A DNA stretch of 64,000 bases from Delphinus delphis (GCF_949987515.2 NC_082689.1:70182267-70246266), one strand, 5' to 3'; shown: positions 12,845-24,647, counted from the stretch's first letter. The notes: generated by a model not told the origin, from the letters alone. Made by a program: numbers and translations.

Positions 12845-13410
12845 AAAAATATTCATATAACTGATGACTTTACCTTCAAACTCTTTCCTCCTACCTATTC
12901 TTCAAACTACCACTAGAATTACTTTTCAAAAACACAGATTCAGTTATCCCACAGCTTTGCTTAAAAAGTATTCATTAAAGTACATCTACTAGGGAAAAAG
13001 TAAAAATCACTAAAAATGGCATTCAGTACCTTTTATAATCTACTCCAAACTCCCTTACCAGATTCTTTTCCCATTTTTCCCCTCACATCACCTGTTCTCC
13101 AGGACTTTCTCAATATATGTTGGCTACATTCCAAAATTTAGCTCAAGCATCATTTCCTCAACTCAGTCTCACTTTCTTTTTTGGGGAAAAAAAATTAAGT
13201 ACCACATCCTCTACAAATCACATTATTTACAATAAGCACTGGTATTCGCTAATTCGAAGAGTTAATATGTGCCAGGCACTTGAAACATAACTGCTGTATG
13301 TCTACTAGAATGTTAGGTCCCTAGATTAAGTAACAATGTTCTTGTTTACCTTGGTATTCCCTATAGCATAACACCCAACACATGAAAACTCAAAATACTG
13401 GCCTAAAGAA
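12845..13410 (+). repeat. L2 3' region
   Basis: L2 consensus words appear in order: CAGCTTTGCTTAAAA, GCTCAAGCATCATTTCCTC, ACTAGAATGTTAGGTCC and a final CCTATAGCATAACACCCAACACATG, which corresponds to the L2 tail. Confidence 0.6.
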
Positions 13411-13458
13411 TGTAAATACAAGACGAGATAATAAATGTCATTGACATTTTACTTGTTT

Positions 13459-13469
<11 letters not shown>

Positions 13470-13490
<21 letters not shown>

Positions 13491-13682
13491 GCAGTACGTG
13501 GGCCTCTCACTGTTGTGGCCTCTCCCGTTGCGGAGCACAGGCTCCGGACGCGCAGGCCCAGTGGCCATGGCTCATGGGCCCAGCCGCTCTGCGGCATGTG
13601 GGATCTTCCCGGACTGGGGCACAAACCCGTGTCCCCTGCATCGGCAGGCAGACTCTCAACCACTGCGCCACCAGGGAAGCCC
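13470..13682 (-). mobile_element. Young CHR SINE, minus strand
   Basis: Poly(T) at the left and GGGAAGCCC at the right show reverse orientation. TSD TCATTTACTTTT at 13,458-13,469 and 13,683-13,694. It is one of only two minus-strand SINEs in the window. Confidence 0.95.
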
Positions 13683-13759
13683 TCATTTACTTTTAAGCTT
13701 ATCTTGACTCTTTCTAAAGCTAAAATGGACCAAGAGACTTAAACAAAAACTTTTAGATG

Positions 13760-13913
13760 GAATTCCCTAGCGGTCCATTGGTCAGGACTCCAAGCTTCCA
13801 CTTCAGGGAACACGGGTTGGAATCCTGGTTGGGGAACTAAGATCCCCCAAGTCATGTGGCATGGCCAAAATATAAATAAATAAAATAACTATCATTAAAC
13901 TATTTAAAAAAAC
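13760..13913 (+). mobile_element. Short CHR SINE (older, CHR-2-like)
   Basis: The head AATTCCCTAGCGGTCC, B-box region GGGTTGGAATCC, GGGGAACTAAGATCCC and a (TAAA)n tail. TSD ACTTTTAGATG at 13,749-13,759 and 13,914-13,924. Confidence 0.88.
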
Positions 13914-13924
13914 ACTTTTAGATG

Positions 13925-14958
13925 CTGCAGACTATGCTTTGGTTAGGCCCATCTGTTGGGCTTAGTCTTGACTACTTTTGGAAATAGTTTAGTTGCCAAG
14001 ACCTAAGTTGGGATAGTTATGAAGACAACTGAGCAGTCAAATTACAGCAGTAAATACTTTTAATACAATCATCTCACATCTTTCAGTAATTTCAAGTTCA
14101 TAAGCACTTTAGCAAAGTAAATAAAAACACACATTTGAAATAAAAGCTATTTGTTTACAAATTTTAATAGTTCTAATAAAACATCTGTTTCTGCTTCACT
14201 ACTGATAAGTTATATTGAAGTAGGGGATTGTAGACAGATTTAATGATTTTAGCCTGCTACTGTTCACGTATTAACATTTAAAAGTGTAATATTTAAGAAA
14301 AACTTTAAGTTGTTTTATAGGTATGCATACCATAATGAAGAACTAGGAAAAAGTACCATGATAAAGCTAAAGGAAGAAAAATTCTTAAAAAAGACATTGT
14401 GAACACTGTGATATATTAAAGTCTCGTGAAAAAAGAACTAAAAGTAAGCCAATAGACTTGGCAATTTGAACAATTCCAGTACAGTAATGAAGAAGGAGGC
14501 CAGAATATAATCTCATGAGAGTCAATGGAGGTAAGGAGGTAGAATATGTGAGTATAAGCTATTATTTCAGGAATTCTTGAAATAAATGGAAGAAAAGGTT
14601 TAATGGCAGAATGCAGTGAAGTTTTGTTGTTTTGGGGATACAGGACACTTAAACATCTTTGTAGGCAGAGGAAGGGGTCAGTGGAGATGAGCAAGGTTTC
14701 AAGAGAGGATGGGATCAGAGAATAAGTCAAAGCATTAGCCATGGAAAAGAGAAAGGTCATTTCTAGTCAAAGAAAGTTGAGTCAGTAGAATGGATGGAAA
14801 ACCCTGTTCTGCTACTATTCCCATGTTTTAAAAGAGACATCTGCAAAGTTAACAGCAAGTAACCTGCCCCTATTTATGAGGAAATTCTGACTTTTATATT
14901 ATATGGTAAGATAGTAACATTTCCCATTGATTTTTGGAGGGGTAAAACAACTTCTATC
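13925..14958. other. Intronic DNA, no gene recognised
   Basis: A 114-codon minus-strand frame at 14,416-14,760 shows no domain, has an atypical composition and is judged chance. Confidence 0.4.
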
Positions 14959-14972
14959 TCCTTTCTACTTTT

Positions 14973-15180
14973 TTTTTTTTTTTTTTTGCGGTACGCGGGC
15001 CTCTCACTGTTGTGGACTCTCCCACTGCGGAGCACAGGGTCCGGACGCACAGGCTCAGCGGCCATGGTTCACAGGTCCAGTCGCTCCGCGGCATGTGGGA
15101 TCCTCCCGGACCGGGGCACGAACCTGCGTCCCCTGCATCGGCAGGCGGACTCTCAACCACCGCGCCACCAGGGAAGCCCA
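14973..15180 (-). mobile_element. Young CHR SINE, minus strand
   Basis: TSD TCCTTTCTACTTTT at 14,959-14,972 and 15,181-15,194. The poly(T) run is about 19 nt. Confidence 0.95.
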
Positions 15181-15279
15181 TCCTTTCTACTTTTATTGGC
15201 TGCTACGCATTATCTAATGGAAAGAGTAGCTATTATCAATCCAAAGGTCTTTGACTTTTTATTAAAAATAAATACACTC

Positions 15280-15408
15280 GGGACTTCCCTGGTGGTCCAG
15301 TGGTTAAGACTCCCCACTTCCACCACAGGGGTGCAGGTTCGATCCCTGGTTGGGGAACTAAGATCCCGCATGCCGTGCGACGCAGCCAAAAAAAATTAAA
15401 AAATAAAC
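15280..15408 (+). mobile_element. Short CHR SINE (CHR-2-like)
   Basis: GGACTTCCCTGGTGGTCC head and B box GGTTCGATCCC. TSD AATACACT at 15,271-15,278 and 15,409-15,416. Confidence 0.9.
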
Positions 15409-15416
15409 AATACACT

Positions 15417-16249
15417 TAACTTTTTTCCTGTTTATTAAAAAATAATACACTTAATATTTCATGTTTTAGAAGTAACATCATATCCGTTTGTCATATTAGT
15501 CTAGAACAAGAGTAAATTAACTTTTAAGAAAAAATGTAATCATTGAACACCTAGTATTTGATAAAGGAGGTAACACAGAAATAAGAACCCCATAAATCAT
15601 TCTCTTGAGAGTCTGTCATCTAATCAGGAAGATGAAACACATGAAATATCAGATTCTCAGGCACCACATTTTTAAGTTCAAATAGAATACAAACTGAGGG
15701 GGGGATACGTGTTGATTAAATTATCCAAAACCAAGGACAGGTTATTGAACCAACACTTAGTTTTCCACTCAATGCAAAGGTTTGCAGCGGTCATTGAGAT
15801 ATGATGTAACTCAATTGGTGGTCAGTCAACCCATTATTTCATGTCCAACAATTTCCCAGCATGGATTTCTGGCATGGATATATAATTTATTGCATCTACT
15901 ACTTAAGGAAAAAGTTATTTTGGTATTTAAATTTGATGCAACTCCCCTTAAGAATTCTACTAAGGCAACATCTTTACCTGTAATTTGCAGGTAAATGTGC
16001 AGTATCTACATACCACCTCAGTTCACTTCTGACACTTTTATATGCCTACACATTGTTATTGCTAATTACAGAATGAATTAGGGAAATTGTAGACGCTACC
16101 TAGAATGTTTGTAAATGTATGGAAGCAGCTTTAGAAGGGTCAAGTTCAGAGAGGCTTAGGCCTCTTAAGAGAATGTATTACACAGATCTTACAAAAATGA
16201 AGAATCATGAAGAAACACGCTTACAGTAAAGGAACATGAGAAATATTCA
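15417..16249. other. Intronic DNA, no gene recognised
   Basis: Unique-looking AT-rich sequence left of the retrocopy-bearing SINE. Confidence 0.4.
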
Positions 16250-16305
16250 AAACTAACAAAAGTAGGGGCTTCCCTGGTAGCACAGTGGTTAAGAATCTGC
16301 CTGCC

Positions 16306-17590
16306 GAGGGGGCGGGTGGGGAAGGATTACCAGCGAGATCCCGAGGCGAGTCTCGCGCGCCCGCCCCCGCCCTGGCCCCCAGCTCCCACCCGGTCGGCCC
16401 GGCTCAGCCATGATCAAGGCGATCCTCATCTTTAACAACCACGGGAAGCCGCAGCTCTCCAAGTTCTACCAGCCCTACAGTGAAGATACACAACAGCAAA
16501 TCATCAGGGAGACATTCCATTTGGTATTTAAGAGAGATGAAAATGTTTGTAATTTCCTAGAAGGAGGATTATTAATTGGAGGATCTGACAACAAACTGAT
16601 TTATAGACATTATGCAACATTATATTTTGTCTTCTGTGTGGATTCTTCAGAAAGTGAACTTGGCATTTTAGATCTAATTCAAGTATTTGTGGAAACATTA
16701 GACAAGTGTTTTGAAAACGTCTGTGAACTGGATTTAATTTTCCATGTAGACAAGGTTCACAATATTCTTGCAGAAATGGTGATGGGGGGAATGGTATTGG
16801 AGACCAACATGAATGAGATTGTTACACAAATTGATGCACAAAATAAACTGGAGAAATCTGAGGCTGGCTTAGCGGGAGCTCCAGCCCGTGCTGTATCAGC
16901 TGTAAAGAATATGAATCTCCCTGAGATCCCAAGAAATATTAACATTGGTGACATCAGTATAAAAGTGCCAAACCTGCCCTCTTTTAAATAAAAAATTTAA
17001 AAGGCCACTCTCAGGTAAAATCCGGGGGAAATGTCATCTAAGTTTACCATGCAGTTGTTTACCAAAAATAGAGGAGGAGAGGCTTAACTTTTGCTCTTGG
17101 ATTTAAGTCAAGGTACTGTATAGAAGTTATGTAAAATCAGTATGGAAGTTCATTGTTGCTTTTCTTGTTCAGTGATTTTGAAGAATTGAGTAGTTACAGT
17201 GTGATTTTTTTCTTTGTTTTCTAAACTGCATTCCTATGGCCACCTAAGGCATGCCTCTATGTATTGGCTACTACAGTATTTTGAAAAGTGTTTGGGACAT
17301 TTCTTTAAATTATGTATAACCCAAAATGTTGGTGTTTTGTATGGATCACAAATACAGCATTCCTTAATTCTTTCTGTTATTTGTCAGAATTGTTATTTAA
17401 AGAACGAAGTATGTATTGCATGAAAACATTATGACCTTTTTCTCTTAGTTTAAATAAACTCCAAGGTAAATGGACTTCTAAAGCACCATTCTGTTTGCCT
17501 GGTATCTACTTTAGCAATAATTTTTTATGACCCTCTGACTCAACGAAGTAAATAAAAATATATTTTATCACTGTTAAAAAAAAAAAAAAA
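16306..17590 (+). pseudogene. AP3S1: Processed retrocopy of AP3S1 mRNA, nearly full length
   Basis: The copy contains a 104-nt GC-rich 5'UTR (16,306-16,409), the coding frame, and a 584-nt 3'UTR. A poly(A) signal AATAAA lies at 17,551-17,556, about 20 nt before a poly(A) tract (about 17,576-17,590). It lacks introns and is flanked by a perfect 15-bp TSD, AAGAATCTGCCTGCC, at 16,291-16,305 and 17,591-17,605. These are the marks of L1-mediated retrotransposition. The target was the 5' part of a CHR SINE, whose two halves lie on either side. No promoter travelled with it except the GC-rich leader, and the surrounding SINE supplies only Pol III boxes. An internal AATAAA near 17,453 could be an alternative poly(A) signal. 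Confidence 0.95.
16410..16991 (+). CDS. AP3S1: AP3S1-like intact open reading frame of a retrocopy (AP-3 sigma-3A)
   Basis: A 193-codon frame starts at ATG 16,410 and ends with TAA at 16,989-16,991. It matches AP-3 complex subunit sigma-1 (sigma-3A) over its whole length, the usual length of that protein. The family is the small, longin-like adaptin chain of AP-3, which sorts cargo to lysosomes and related organelles. Seen in the sequence: the N-terminal MIKAILIFNNHGKP strand, the central sigma-adaptin block including LYFVFCVDSSESELG, and the C-terminal tail ending PNLPSFK. Against the human protein as I remember it there are only two changes, Gln15 for Arg (CGG to CAG, a CpG-type change) and Phe40 for Ser. 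There are no introns, frameshifts or internal stops. The frame is antisense to PSMD14. Whether it is expressed is unknown, and a young retrocopy can look intact without being functional. Confidence 0.9.
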   Translation: MIKAILIFNNHGKPQLSKFYQPYSEDTQQQIIRETFHLVFKRDENVCNFLEGGLLIGGSDNKLIYRHYATLYFVFCVDSSESELGILDLIQVFVETLDKCFENVCELDLIFHVDKVHNILAEMVMGGMVLETNMNEIVTQIDAQNKLEKSEAGLAGAPARAVSAVKNMNLPEIPRNINIGDISIKVPNLPSFK

Positions 17591-17961
17591 AAGAATCTGC
17601 CTGCCAATGCAGGGGACATGGGTTCAATCCCTGGTCAGGGAAGATCCCACATGCCGCGGAGCAACTAAGCCTGTGCGCCACAACTACTGAGCCTGCGCTC
17701 TCGAGCCTGCGAGCCAAACTACTGAGCCCGCGCGCCACAACTACTGGGCCCACACGGCACAACTACTGAAGCCCGCACACCTAGAACCCATGCTCTGCAA
17801 CAAGAGAAGCCACCGCAATGAGAAGCCCACGTGTCGCAATGAAGACTAGCCCTCGCTCACCATAACTAGGGAAAGCCCACGTGCAGCAACGAAGACCCAA
17901 CGCAGCCAATAAATAAATAAATAAATGAACCTCACTGTTTTAAAAAAAAAACTAACAAAAG

Positions 17962-18989
17962 CAAACGTAAAATAACTGAAGTCTGTGCAATGATGCAATA
18001 TAGGATCACATGATTTCAACTTTCTAAAAGGAAAAGGTTTATTAGTCATAAACCATGATAGACCCTTGTAAAAGAACCTACAAAACATTGAAAATTTCAT
18101 GAAATCTCAAACAAAACTATTTCTTAATAGTCAAAATATTAGACTACTTTGAATAAAGGAAGACAAAGTCATTGACAGTGATATGGAAATAGGAAACAGC
18201 TGACAACTAAAAGGGTTCTTAAGGAGGGTTATAAAAATAGTCCCAAAATTTGGACATAAAATACATTCAAGTCTAACATAGTCATCTCTTTTGTAAATGT
18301 TGGACTGGAAAGATAATCAGTGTAGAATTCAAAAGAGGCAGAAATTTCTTCTTCAGTTGAAAGCAGATAGAATATCCTGAGATAGAAATCTATCTGGAGG
18401 CCATTTGCCCCAACAGTATGGAACAAGACAGATGATAATATTAAAACAACTGAAAATTCACTTAATTTTAATAAGAATGTAAAAAGGAACCATATATGCC
18501 AAATTTAAAGAAAAGAGAGGTATTACTTATTAATTCATCCATGTATCATAATTACTAGAAGGAATTTATCAGTGTTAAGACTGTACATACAAACATTCTA
18601 TGGGTTTTCTGGATCTTGCCAAGAGTATGCCATGTTTACTTTTTCATGTGTTACTTTTAAAGTCTACATTGTAAACCCAGAAATAAGATACTTTGAGTCT
18701 TTTTTTTTTTAACCAATAGGCAAGTTTGATAATCTCGCATATCCCAAAACTTTAAATCAAAGCAAATAGAGAAAATTCTTATTCCTGGGAGAAAATTAAA
18801 TTAAGAAAATAGAACATTTTCTCCGCAAGTTATTTAGTGTTGGAATACAGTAACCAGCAGTAAGGGAAGCTTCTTACCATAAGGTTATCTGTGAGGCGAT
18901 TTTCTTGGGACTGACTTTTTTCTCTTTGGATAACTAGTGAAAGGCTTATAGTTTACACACAAAGAAACACGTAGAGTCTATATACTAAC
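17962..18989. other. Intronic DNA immediately downstream of PSMD14 exon 2
   Basis: No repeat or coding signal was recognised. Confidence 0.4.
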
Positions 18990-19041
18990 CTGGCCCAGTC
19001 CAGGCATACCTCCTCCAAGTCTAAGCAGTCTGTCCATATTT
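18990..19041 (-). CDS. PSMD14: PSMD14 exon 2 (start codon and first 16 codons)
   Basis: Read on the minus strand, an acceptor (pyrimidine tract ending TTTTCTAG) is followed by AAAT and an ATG at 19,037-19,035. Sixteen codons follow, giving MDRLLRLGGGMPGLGQ, and then a donor GTTAGT at 18,989. The peptide equals the N-terminus of PSMD14 (Rpn11/POH1) as I remember it, and the exon ends in phase 0 after Gln16. PSMD14 is the JAMM-family zinc metalloprotease of the 19S proteasome lid; it removes ubiquitin chains from substrates during degradation. The catalytic JAMM motif lies in later exons. The next expected stretch (GPPTDAP...) was looked for on the minus strand of 1-18,989 and not seen, so the remaining exons probably lie beyond the left edge. 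The coding part is 18,990-19,037; 19,038-19,041 is 5'UTR. The reading frame is too short for any ORF caller, so the call rests on the peptide match and the two splice sites. Confidence 0.93.
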
Positions 19042-20234
19042 CTAGAAAACAGAAACAAAGAAAAACGTTCCTAAGCACAAAAGTGTTTACTCAATTGCTA
19101 TCTACATAATTCACCTTCAGTCACTCAGTATGTCAAAAATATTGGTGGTAATTACAACACAACATCAGACTTCCTGTTAATTAACACCACATATTAATTC
19201 AAGAAGCTGTCTTCCATGCTAATTAACAGACCTTATTTTACTGCTTTGGTTTTGGGTTATCCCCAGTTTTAAAGACAAGCAATCTTAGCATACTTTCAAA
19301 ACTTTGCTATCATTAAGTTAATTATATTTTCTTATTGTTACCTAATAAAGTACCTGAATGAGGAAAAAGTGCCTGAAATGCTTATCATATGTATGATTGA
19401 ATTTCCTTCAATTTGTCCAGAGTGTACAAATAAAAAGTCCTCACTTTTAAATTAAATTTTAACATCCTCATTAGTAAGTTCTGTGCTAATTAACTTACAG
19501 CTTGTCAGTTATCATCAAAACTACATGTGAAAGACATTGTGAGCAGATTATGGATCTCTGAATTAGCATCAAAGGCTTTTTAAAAACGAACTCATTATAC
19601 TAAAAGAAATATAAAGTAATATTGCATTAAATGCATTAAGATAGTGTTCTAGAATCCACACAGATAGTTTGCCTTATTTCAGATACTGTAAAGATATACA
19701 CCTTTTTCACTAAGGAAATTTGGCTGCTGTTCTCAATTACAATTTTAGAGTTAATCAGTACCAAGAGAATTAACTTTGAAATATCAATCTGATTTGTTTT
19801 TTATGTCTGGAATAACTACAGAAGATATTCTTATAAGCTTGAAAAATTCACAGAAGAAATCAAAGGAAAAAACAACAAGGGTACTAGTATGGCCACAAAT
19901 ACACAAAAAGGAGTAATCAAATTATAAAAATTAATATTAGTATAACTAAATACTCTAAACAATGAAGCATTTTTTTCTACTTAAAAATTGCTACTATGCC
20001 TTAAAATTCCTCTTCTTCCTATGTGTATGCTTTAGAAAATGGTATTACCACAAATTATATTCTAAATTAAATGCTAACAGATTACTTTAGTCATTTGTCC
20101 ATGTTGTTTTACTAGTTAGAATAGATATACAAACTTTTCAATAATGTACTTATGATCATTACTGCCTAATTATATTTGTTGAATCCTGCAAACAATTTAA
20201 TCCTGTGAATATTTAACACTGTTGGTACAGCAAA

Positions 20235-20500
20235 CTTCATTCAAGTCCATATTTAGAAAAGTGCACAAATGATACAGCCATGGAACCTGTACAAAGTGAA
20301 CACACCACCATAACCACCACCAAGATGAAGAAAGAGAACCCTGTCAGCACCTAAGAACCTCTCGTATCCCCTTCCTAGTCTCTACCACCCTGCAAAGGTA
20401 GAATTCCAACTTCCAACAGCACAGATCACTTCTGTTGCTTTTGAATTTTATGTAAACAAAATAATATATGTTGTCTGGCTTGTTTCACTCCACAAGTTTG
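20235..20500 (-). mobile_element. Old L1 3'UTR-type fragment
   Basis: Contains words typical of the reverse L1 3'UTR/ORF2 junction: CAAGATGAAGAAAGAGAACC and CTTTTGAATTTTATGTAAAC...TTGTCTGGCTTGTTTCACTC. Confidence 0.5.
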
Positions 20501-22282
20501 TGAGACTGACAACAGATAAACTCATTTTAAAAAATGAAAAGGCATATAAGAAAACTGGATAGTCTAAACAAAATTTCCACTTTATAACCTTAACTCACCT
20601 TCCTAATAGCAATATTTACAAATAAAATCTCCATCAAATTCTCATTAAAATTCCTCAACTCAAATATGGCATTGATACATATCACTTTTTAAAGGCTGTA
20701 GACTGAAAACAAAACAAAACCCTGTGTATTTTAAAATATAAAATACGTTTATTCCTCTACAATATATTACCCCCTTCAAAAAAATTCTTTTGGCCTAGTT
20801 CAAGCTTACAAACATAAAGAACAAATGGGGAAAAAAAAACTTTAGACATTCTATATATTCCAGGCCAAAGTCAACTCCCAGCTGTGTTCAGTTTATCTAT
20901 TCCCCCTGTGTTGTTTCTGATGACTTTACACAGACTCCAGATGCTGTGAATATACATGAGCAATGTGAGGAGCAGAGGGAAAGAAAATCTGGCAGGTCAA
21001 ATTTGTGTTTTTAACAAAATTAGATGTCTCAGCAAACAGGAAAAAATTTAACAAACTAAATATTTTAAGATAATAAGGTTTAATAAAAATACTAACATTT
21101 GGAATGAAATACATCGATAAATGTTCTAAGTCATACTACTTTAAAAAAAGTTTCTAGAAAGCAGACAAGGACAAAACTGCTAGTTATCTAAATGACTTTC
21201 ATGAGCCCCTCAATCTGGGCTTTTCATGTGTGCTAAAACTGATACATTTTCATAACATCTTTATGACATATCCTGTAAGGATAGATAAAAGTAAAATATA
21301 TTCTTAATGCTCACCTGGTCAGTAACTACAACTCTTGTGATGTTAAGCTTCAATTTGTTGAGTTTGACAAATTTCTTCTTAACTCAAGCTCTTGCTAATG
21401 CTGGCAGGTACAGTTTTTCCCAAGTTTTTATTTTTTTTCTCTCCTAAAAAAAAGTAAATAAAATAAGATGTAATTATTTTGAGAACTAAGGAGGGAAATA
21501 TACCAAGAGCTTTAAAAGAAGCAAAATTCCTAAAAGCAAAATAGAAATCAAAATTGATTTTTAATTACCATTTCCTGAGAGTACAGAATGAAATACCATC
21601 CAAGGGAGCTACAGAGCATAGTGATTGCCCCTGTATCCAAATTTTGTTTCTAAAGTTTCTTTTTTGAGCTGTTCTAATTATATGTAGACTGACATTTCAT
21701 GACTTTCAGTCTTTCTAGGGTGTTTTAAATAACAAAGAAGATTTATTCATTTTTTAAATAGAACAAAATTCATTCTATTGAGTAATTACCATATAGGTTC
21801 ATTGTACATTGTTAGAAATCTATAACATATTATGGAATCTAAGTGGTTAATTTTCCTATATCTTTAAGGTTTGTTATTTCATTATCCTAGGAATTACTCT
21901 GTCATGTCTTAATCAGTTATTCCCAACTATGCCAAAAAAGACTAAAATAATAAGAAAATGGAAGAATGGTAACAATCATCCTAAATGATGCAATAGTGAA
22001 ATACATTACAGCCATTGCATCATCCTTCAGTTTTTATTGTGCTGCCCAAAGCACTGCTTCATCTTTCAAAAAGATATAAAAGACTGGAGACATCATCTTT
22101 GTAGTCTTTTTTTTAGCTTTCATTGAACACAGTTGAGAATTCAGAATTCTTCATTTTCCTCCCATAATGGCAAAGAGAAAACTGACAGAGAAAAAAAGTT
22201 TCACAATTATTAGAGAATCACAAGGTGAATGTAAAGAAACAAGTAACAGCACTCTAATGATAACAAAATTGACATAAGCCAA

Positions 22283-23218
22283 GGTTTCTTTGGCACTACT
22301 GACATTCAGAACCAAATAATTTCTTATTGTAGGGGGTTGTCTTGGGCATTATAGGATGTTTAGCAGCATCCCTGGCCTCTACGCACTGGATGCCACCAGC
22401 TGTGATAATCAAAACTGTCTCCGAAGAGGGAACCCTCCTACCCTGTTGGTGGGAATGTAAACTGGTACAGCTGTTATGGAAAACGATATAGAGGTTTCTT
22501 AAAAAACTAAAAATAAAACTACCATATGATCCAGCAATCCCACTCCTGGGCATATATCCGGAAAAGATGAAAATGCTTAATTAGAAAAGGTACATGTACC
22601 ACAATGTTCACAGCAGCACTATTTACAATAGCCAAGACATGGAAGCAACCCAAGTATCCATCAACAGACGACTGGTTCAAGAACATGTGGTACATATACA
22701 CAATGGAATATTACTCAGCTATAAAAAAGAATGAAACATTGCCATTTGCAGCAACATAGATGGACCCAGAGATTATCATACGAAATGAAGTCAGACAGAG
22801 AAAGATAAAAATTATATAATACCACTTATATGTGGAATCTAAAAAATAATACAAATAAATCTATGTACAAAACAGAAACAGACTCACATAGAAAATGAAC
22901 ACGGTTACCAAAAGGGAAAGGCTGTGGGGGAGGGATAAATTAGGAGTATGGGATTAACAGTATAAACTACTATACATAAAATAGATAAGCAATAAGGATT
23001 TGCTGTATAACACAGAGAACAATAGTCAATACCTTGTAATAACCTATAATGGAAAATAATCTGAAAAAATATACTTATATAACTGAATCACTTTGCCCTA
23101 CACCTGAAACTAACACAATATTGTAAATCAACTATACTTCAATTTTAAAAAAATGTCTCCAGACATTGCCAAATGTCCCCTAGAAGGGCAAAATCATCCC
23201 AGTTCAGAACCACTAATA
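22283..23218 (-). mobile_element. MER20 DNA transposon split by an L1
   Basis: The left part (22,283-22,422) has TTGGCACTACTGACATTCAG and GGATGTTTAGCAGCATCCC. The right part (23,151-23,218) resumes with ATGTCTCCAGACATTGCC and ends GTTCAGAACCACT. The order is that of MER20 in reverse orientation (name from memory). The element is interrupted by the L1 at 22,423. Confidence 0.75.
22423..23150 (+). mobile_element. 5'-truncated L1 inserted into MER20
   Basis: L1 ORF2 3' end (CATATGATCCAGCAATCCC, CTGGGCATATATCCGG), then 3'UTR and A-rich end. TSD AACTGTCTCC / AAATGTCTCC at 22,413-22,422 and 23,151-23,160, one mismatch. ORF2 is not open. Confidence 0.85.
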
Positions 23219-23269
23219 TAAACAAAATCTCAGACCACTGACAATATCCTGTATCAATTTTCTCAAACT

Positions 23270-23905
23270 TAAAAATTAATGACTGTTGGAAACAGTTTGA
23301 GAGCTCTTCACAAAGCTCAACACAGAATTACCACATGACCCAGAAATTCTACTCCTAGGTATATAGCCAAAAGAATTGAAACAGGTATTCAAAACAAGAA
23401 CATGTACATGCATATTTATAGCATAACTATTCACAACAGCCAAAAGGTGGAAACAGCCCAAATGTCCATCAAAGGGGGTAAGGATAAACAAATTCTATAT
23501 ATACATACAATGGAACATATGGAATATTATTCAACTATAAAAAGGAATGAAATACTGATAACTGTTACAACATGGATGAACGTCAAAACATTATGCTATG
23601 TGAAAGAAGCCATGCACACAAAGTCACATAGTGTATGATTCCATTTACATGAAATATCCAAAATATATAAATCCACAAAGACAAAATGCAGGTTGGTGAT
23701 TGCCAGGGGCTGAGGGAGGGAATAAAATGGAGAAACTGCTTAATGGGTAAGGGATTTTACTTTAGAAGAATGTAAAATGTTTTGGAACTACATAGAGGGG
23801 GTAGTTGCACAACATTATGAATGTACTAAATGGTACTGAACTGTTCACTTTAAAATGGTTAATTTTGTGTTATGTGAATTTTACCTCGAAAAATTACTTT
23901 TTAAG
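23270..23905 (+). mobile_element. Old L1 ORF2 end and 3'UTR
   Basis: Contains ACATGACCCAGAAATTCTAC and CACAACAGCCAAAAGGTGG, then a 3'UTR with GGTTGGTGATTGCCAGGGGC and AAATGGTTAATTTTGTGTTATG. Confidence 0.75.
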
Positions 23906-24244
23906 GGATCAATGAGTTGAACAATATATTTCTAAGACCAGAAAGGAAATATGACATTCTCATCCAGTTAGTATTCGACAAGGACTTCATTATACACTAT
24001 TTTACAACAAGAACCTGTTTTGATAAAGAGATGACATATTCTGTTATCTTTTATGATGTTGATACAGTTGATAAGTGGACAAATGCTGAAGTGTACACAA
24101 AGGTGAGTAAAAATGTAGAAATTTTAAAAAATCATTGGATTAACTCTAATTGGTGTTTATAAATCTAAAAATAAAAATGTTTTATAAGCAAAGATGATGG
24201 ACATCTCCACTTCAACAAAATTATAAGCTTGTTTTAAAAAGTAC

Positions 24245-24395
24245 TGCATCAGGGAAGATGAAAAAGGTCTGGAGATGGATGGTAGTGATGATTGCACAAC
24301 AATGTGAATGAACTTAATGCCACTGAACTGTATGTCTAAAAATGGTTAAAATGGTAAATTTTATGATAGGCATATTTTAACACACATACAAAGTA
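24245..24395 (+). mobile_element. Old L1 3' end fragment
   Basis: CACTGAACTGTATGTC...AAATGGTTAAAATGGTAAA is the L1 3' terminal block. Confidence 0.6.
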
Positions 24396-24647
24396 TTGCG
24401 AGTGCAAGTAGAACCAAAAGAAAAGATAAGCTGGGGCCTATTAGAGACATATTTAAAATGTGGAACTGATCTTTATAAGATGGGTATGTTCCAGGTTCAT
24501 GCATGATGGATGACGAGCACTTAATTACATTCCAACAATGTTGTCCATTTCAGGTACATACACCTTCAAATGACTTAAAGGTGTAAGAAATTTTAAAAGG
24601 TCTACTGGCCCAGATGGTAAATGGTGATGACTGTTTTTCTTGCTATA

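Larger units (their letters stand above)
16263..17948 (+). mobile_element. Long CHR SINE split by the AP3S1 retrocopy
   Basis: The left piece (16,263-16,305) carries the tRNA-like head GGGCTTCCCTGG and the A box. The right piece (17,591-17,948) resumes at the same point with the B-box-like GGTTCAATCCC. It then runs through the long CHR body with repeated CACAACTACTGAG units to a (TAAA)n and poly(A) tail. The SINE has its own TSD, AAACTAACAAAAG, at 16,250-16,262 and 17,949-17,961. This shows it was already resident when the AP3S1 copy landed in it. Confidence 0.93.
1..18989 (-). other. PSMD14: PSMD14 intron 2 (5' portion, continues left)
   Basis: Everything left of the exon 2 donor is taken as intron 2, because no sequence resembling PSMD14 exon 3 was found on the minus strand. 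It contains the AP3S1 retrocopy, eight SINEs and older repeats. If PSMD14 were disrupted or rearranged in this assembly, this label would be wrong. Confidence 0.65.

Noticed and set aside
16757..16954. 65-codon frame antisense to the AP3S1 retrocopy
   Set aside because: It is a shadow of the conserved coding strand.
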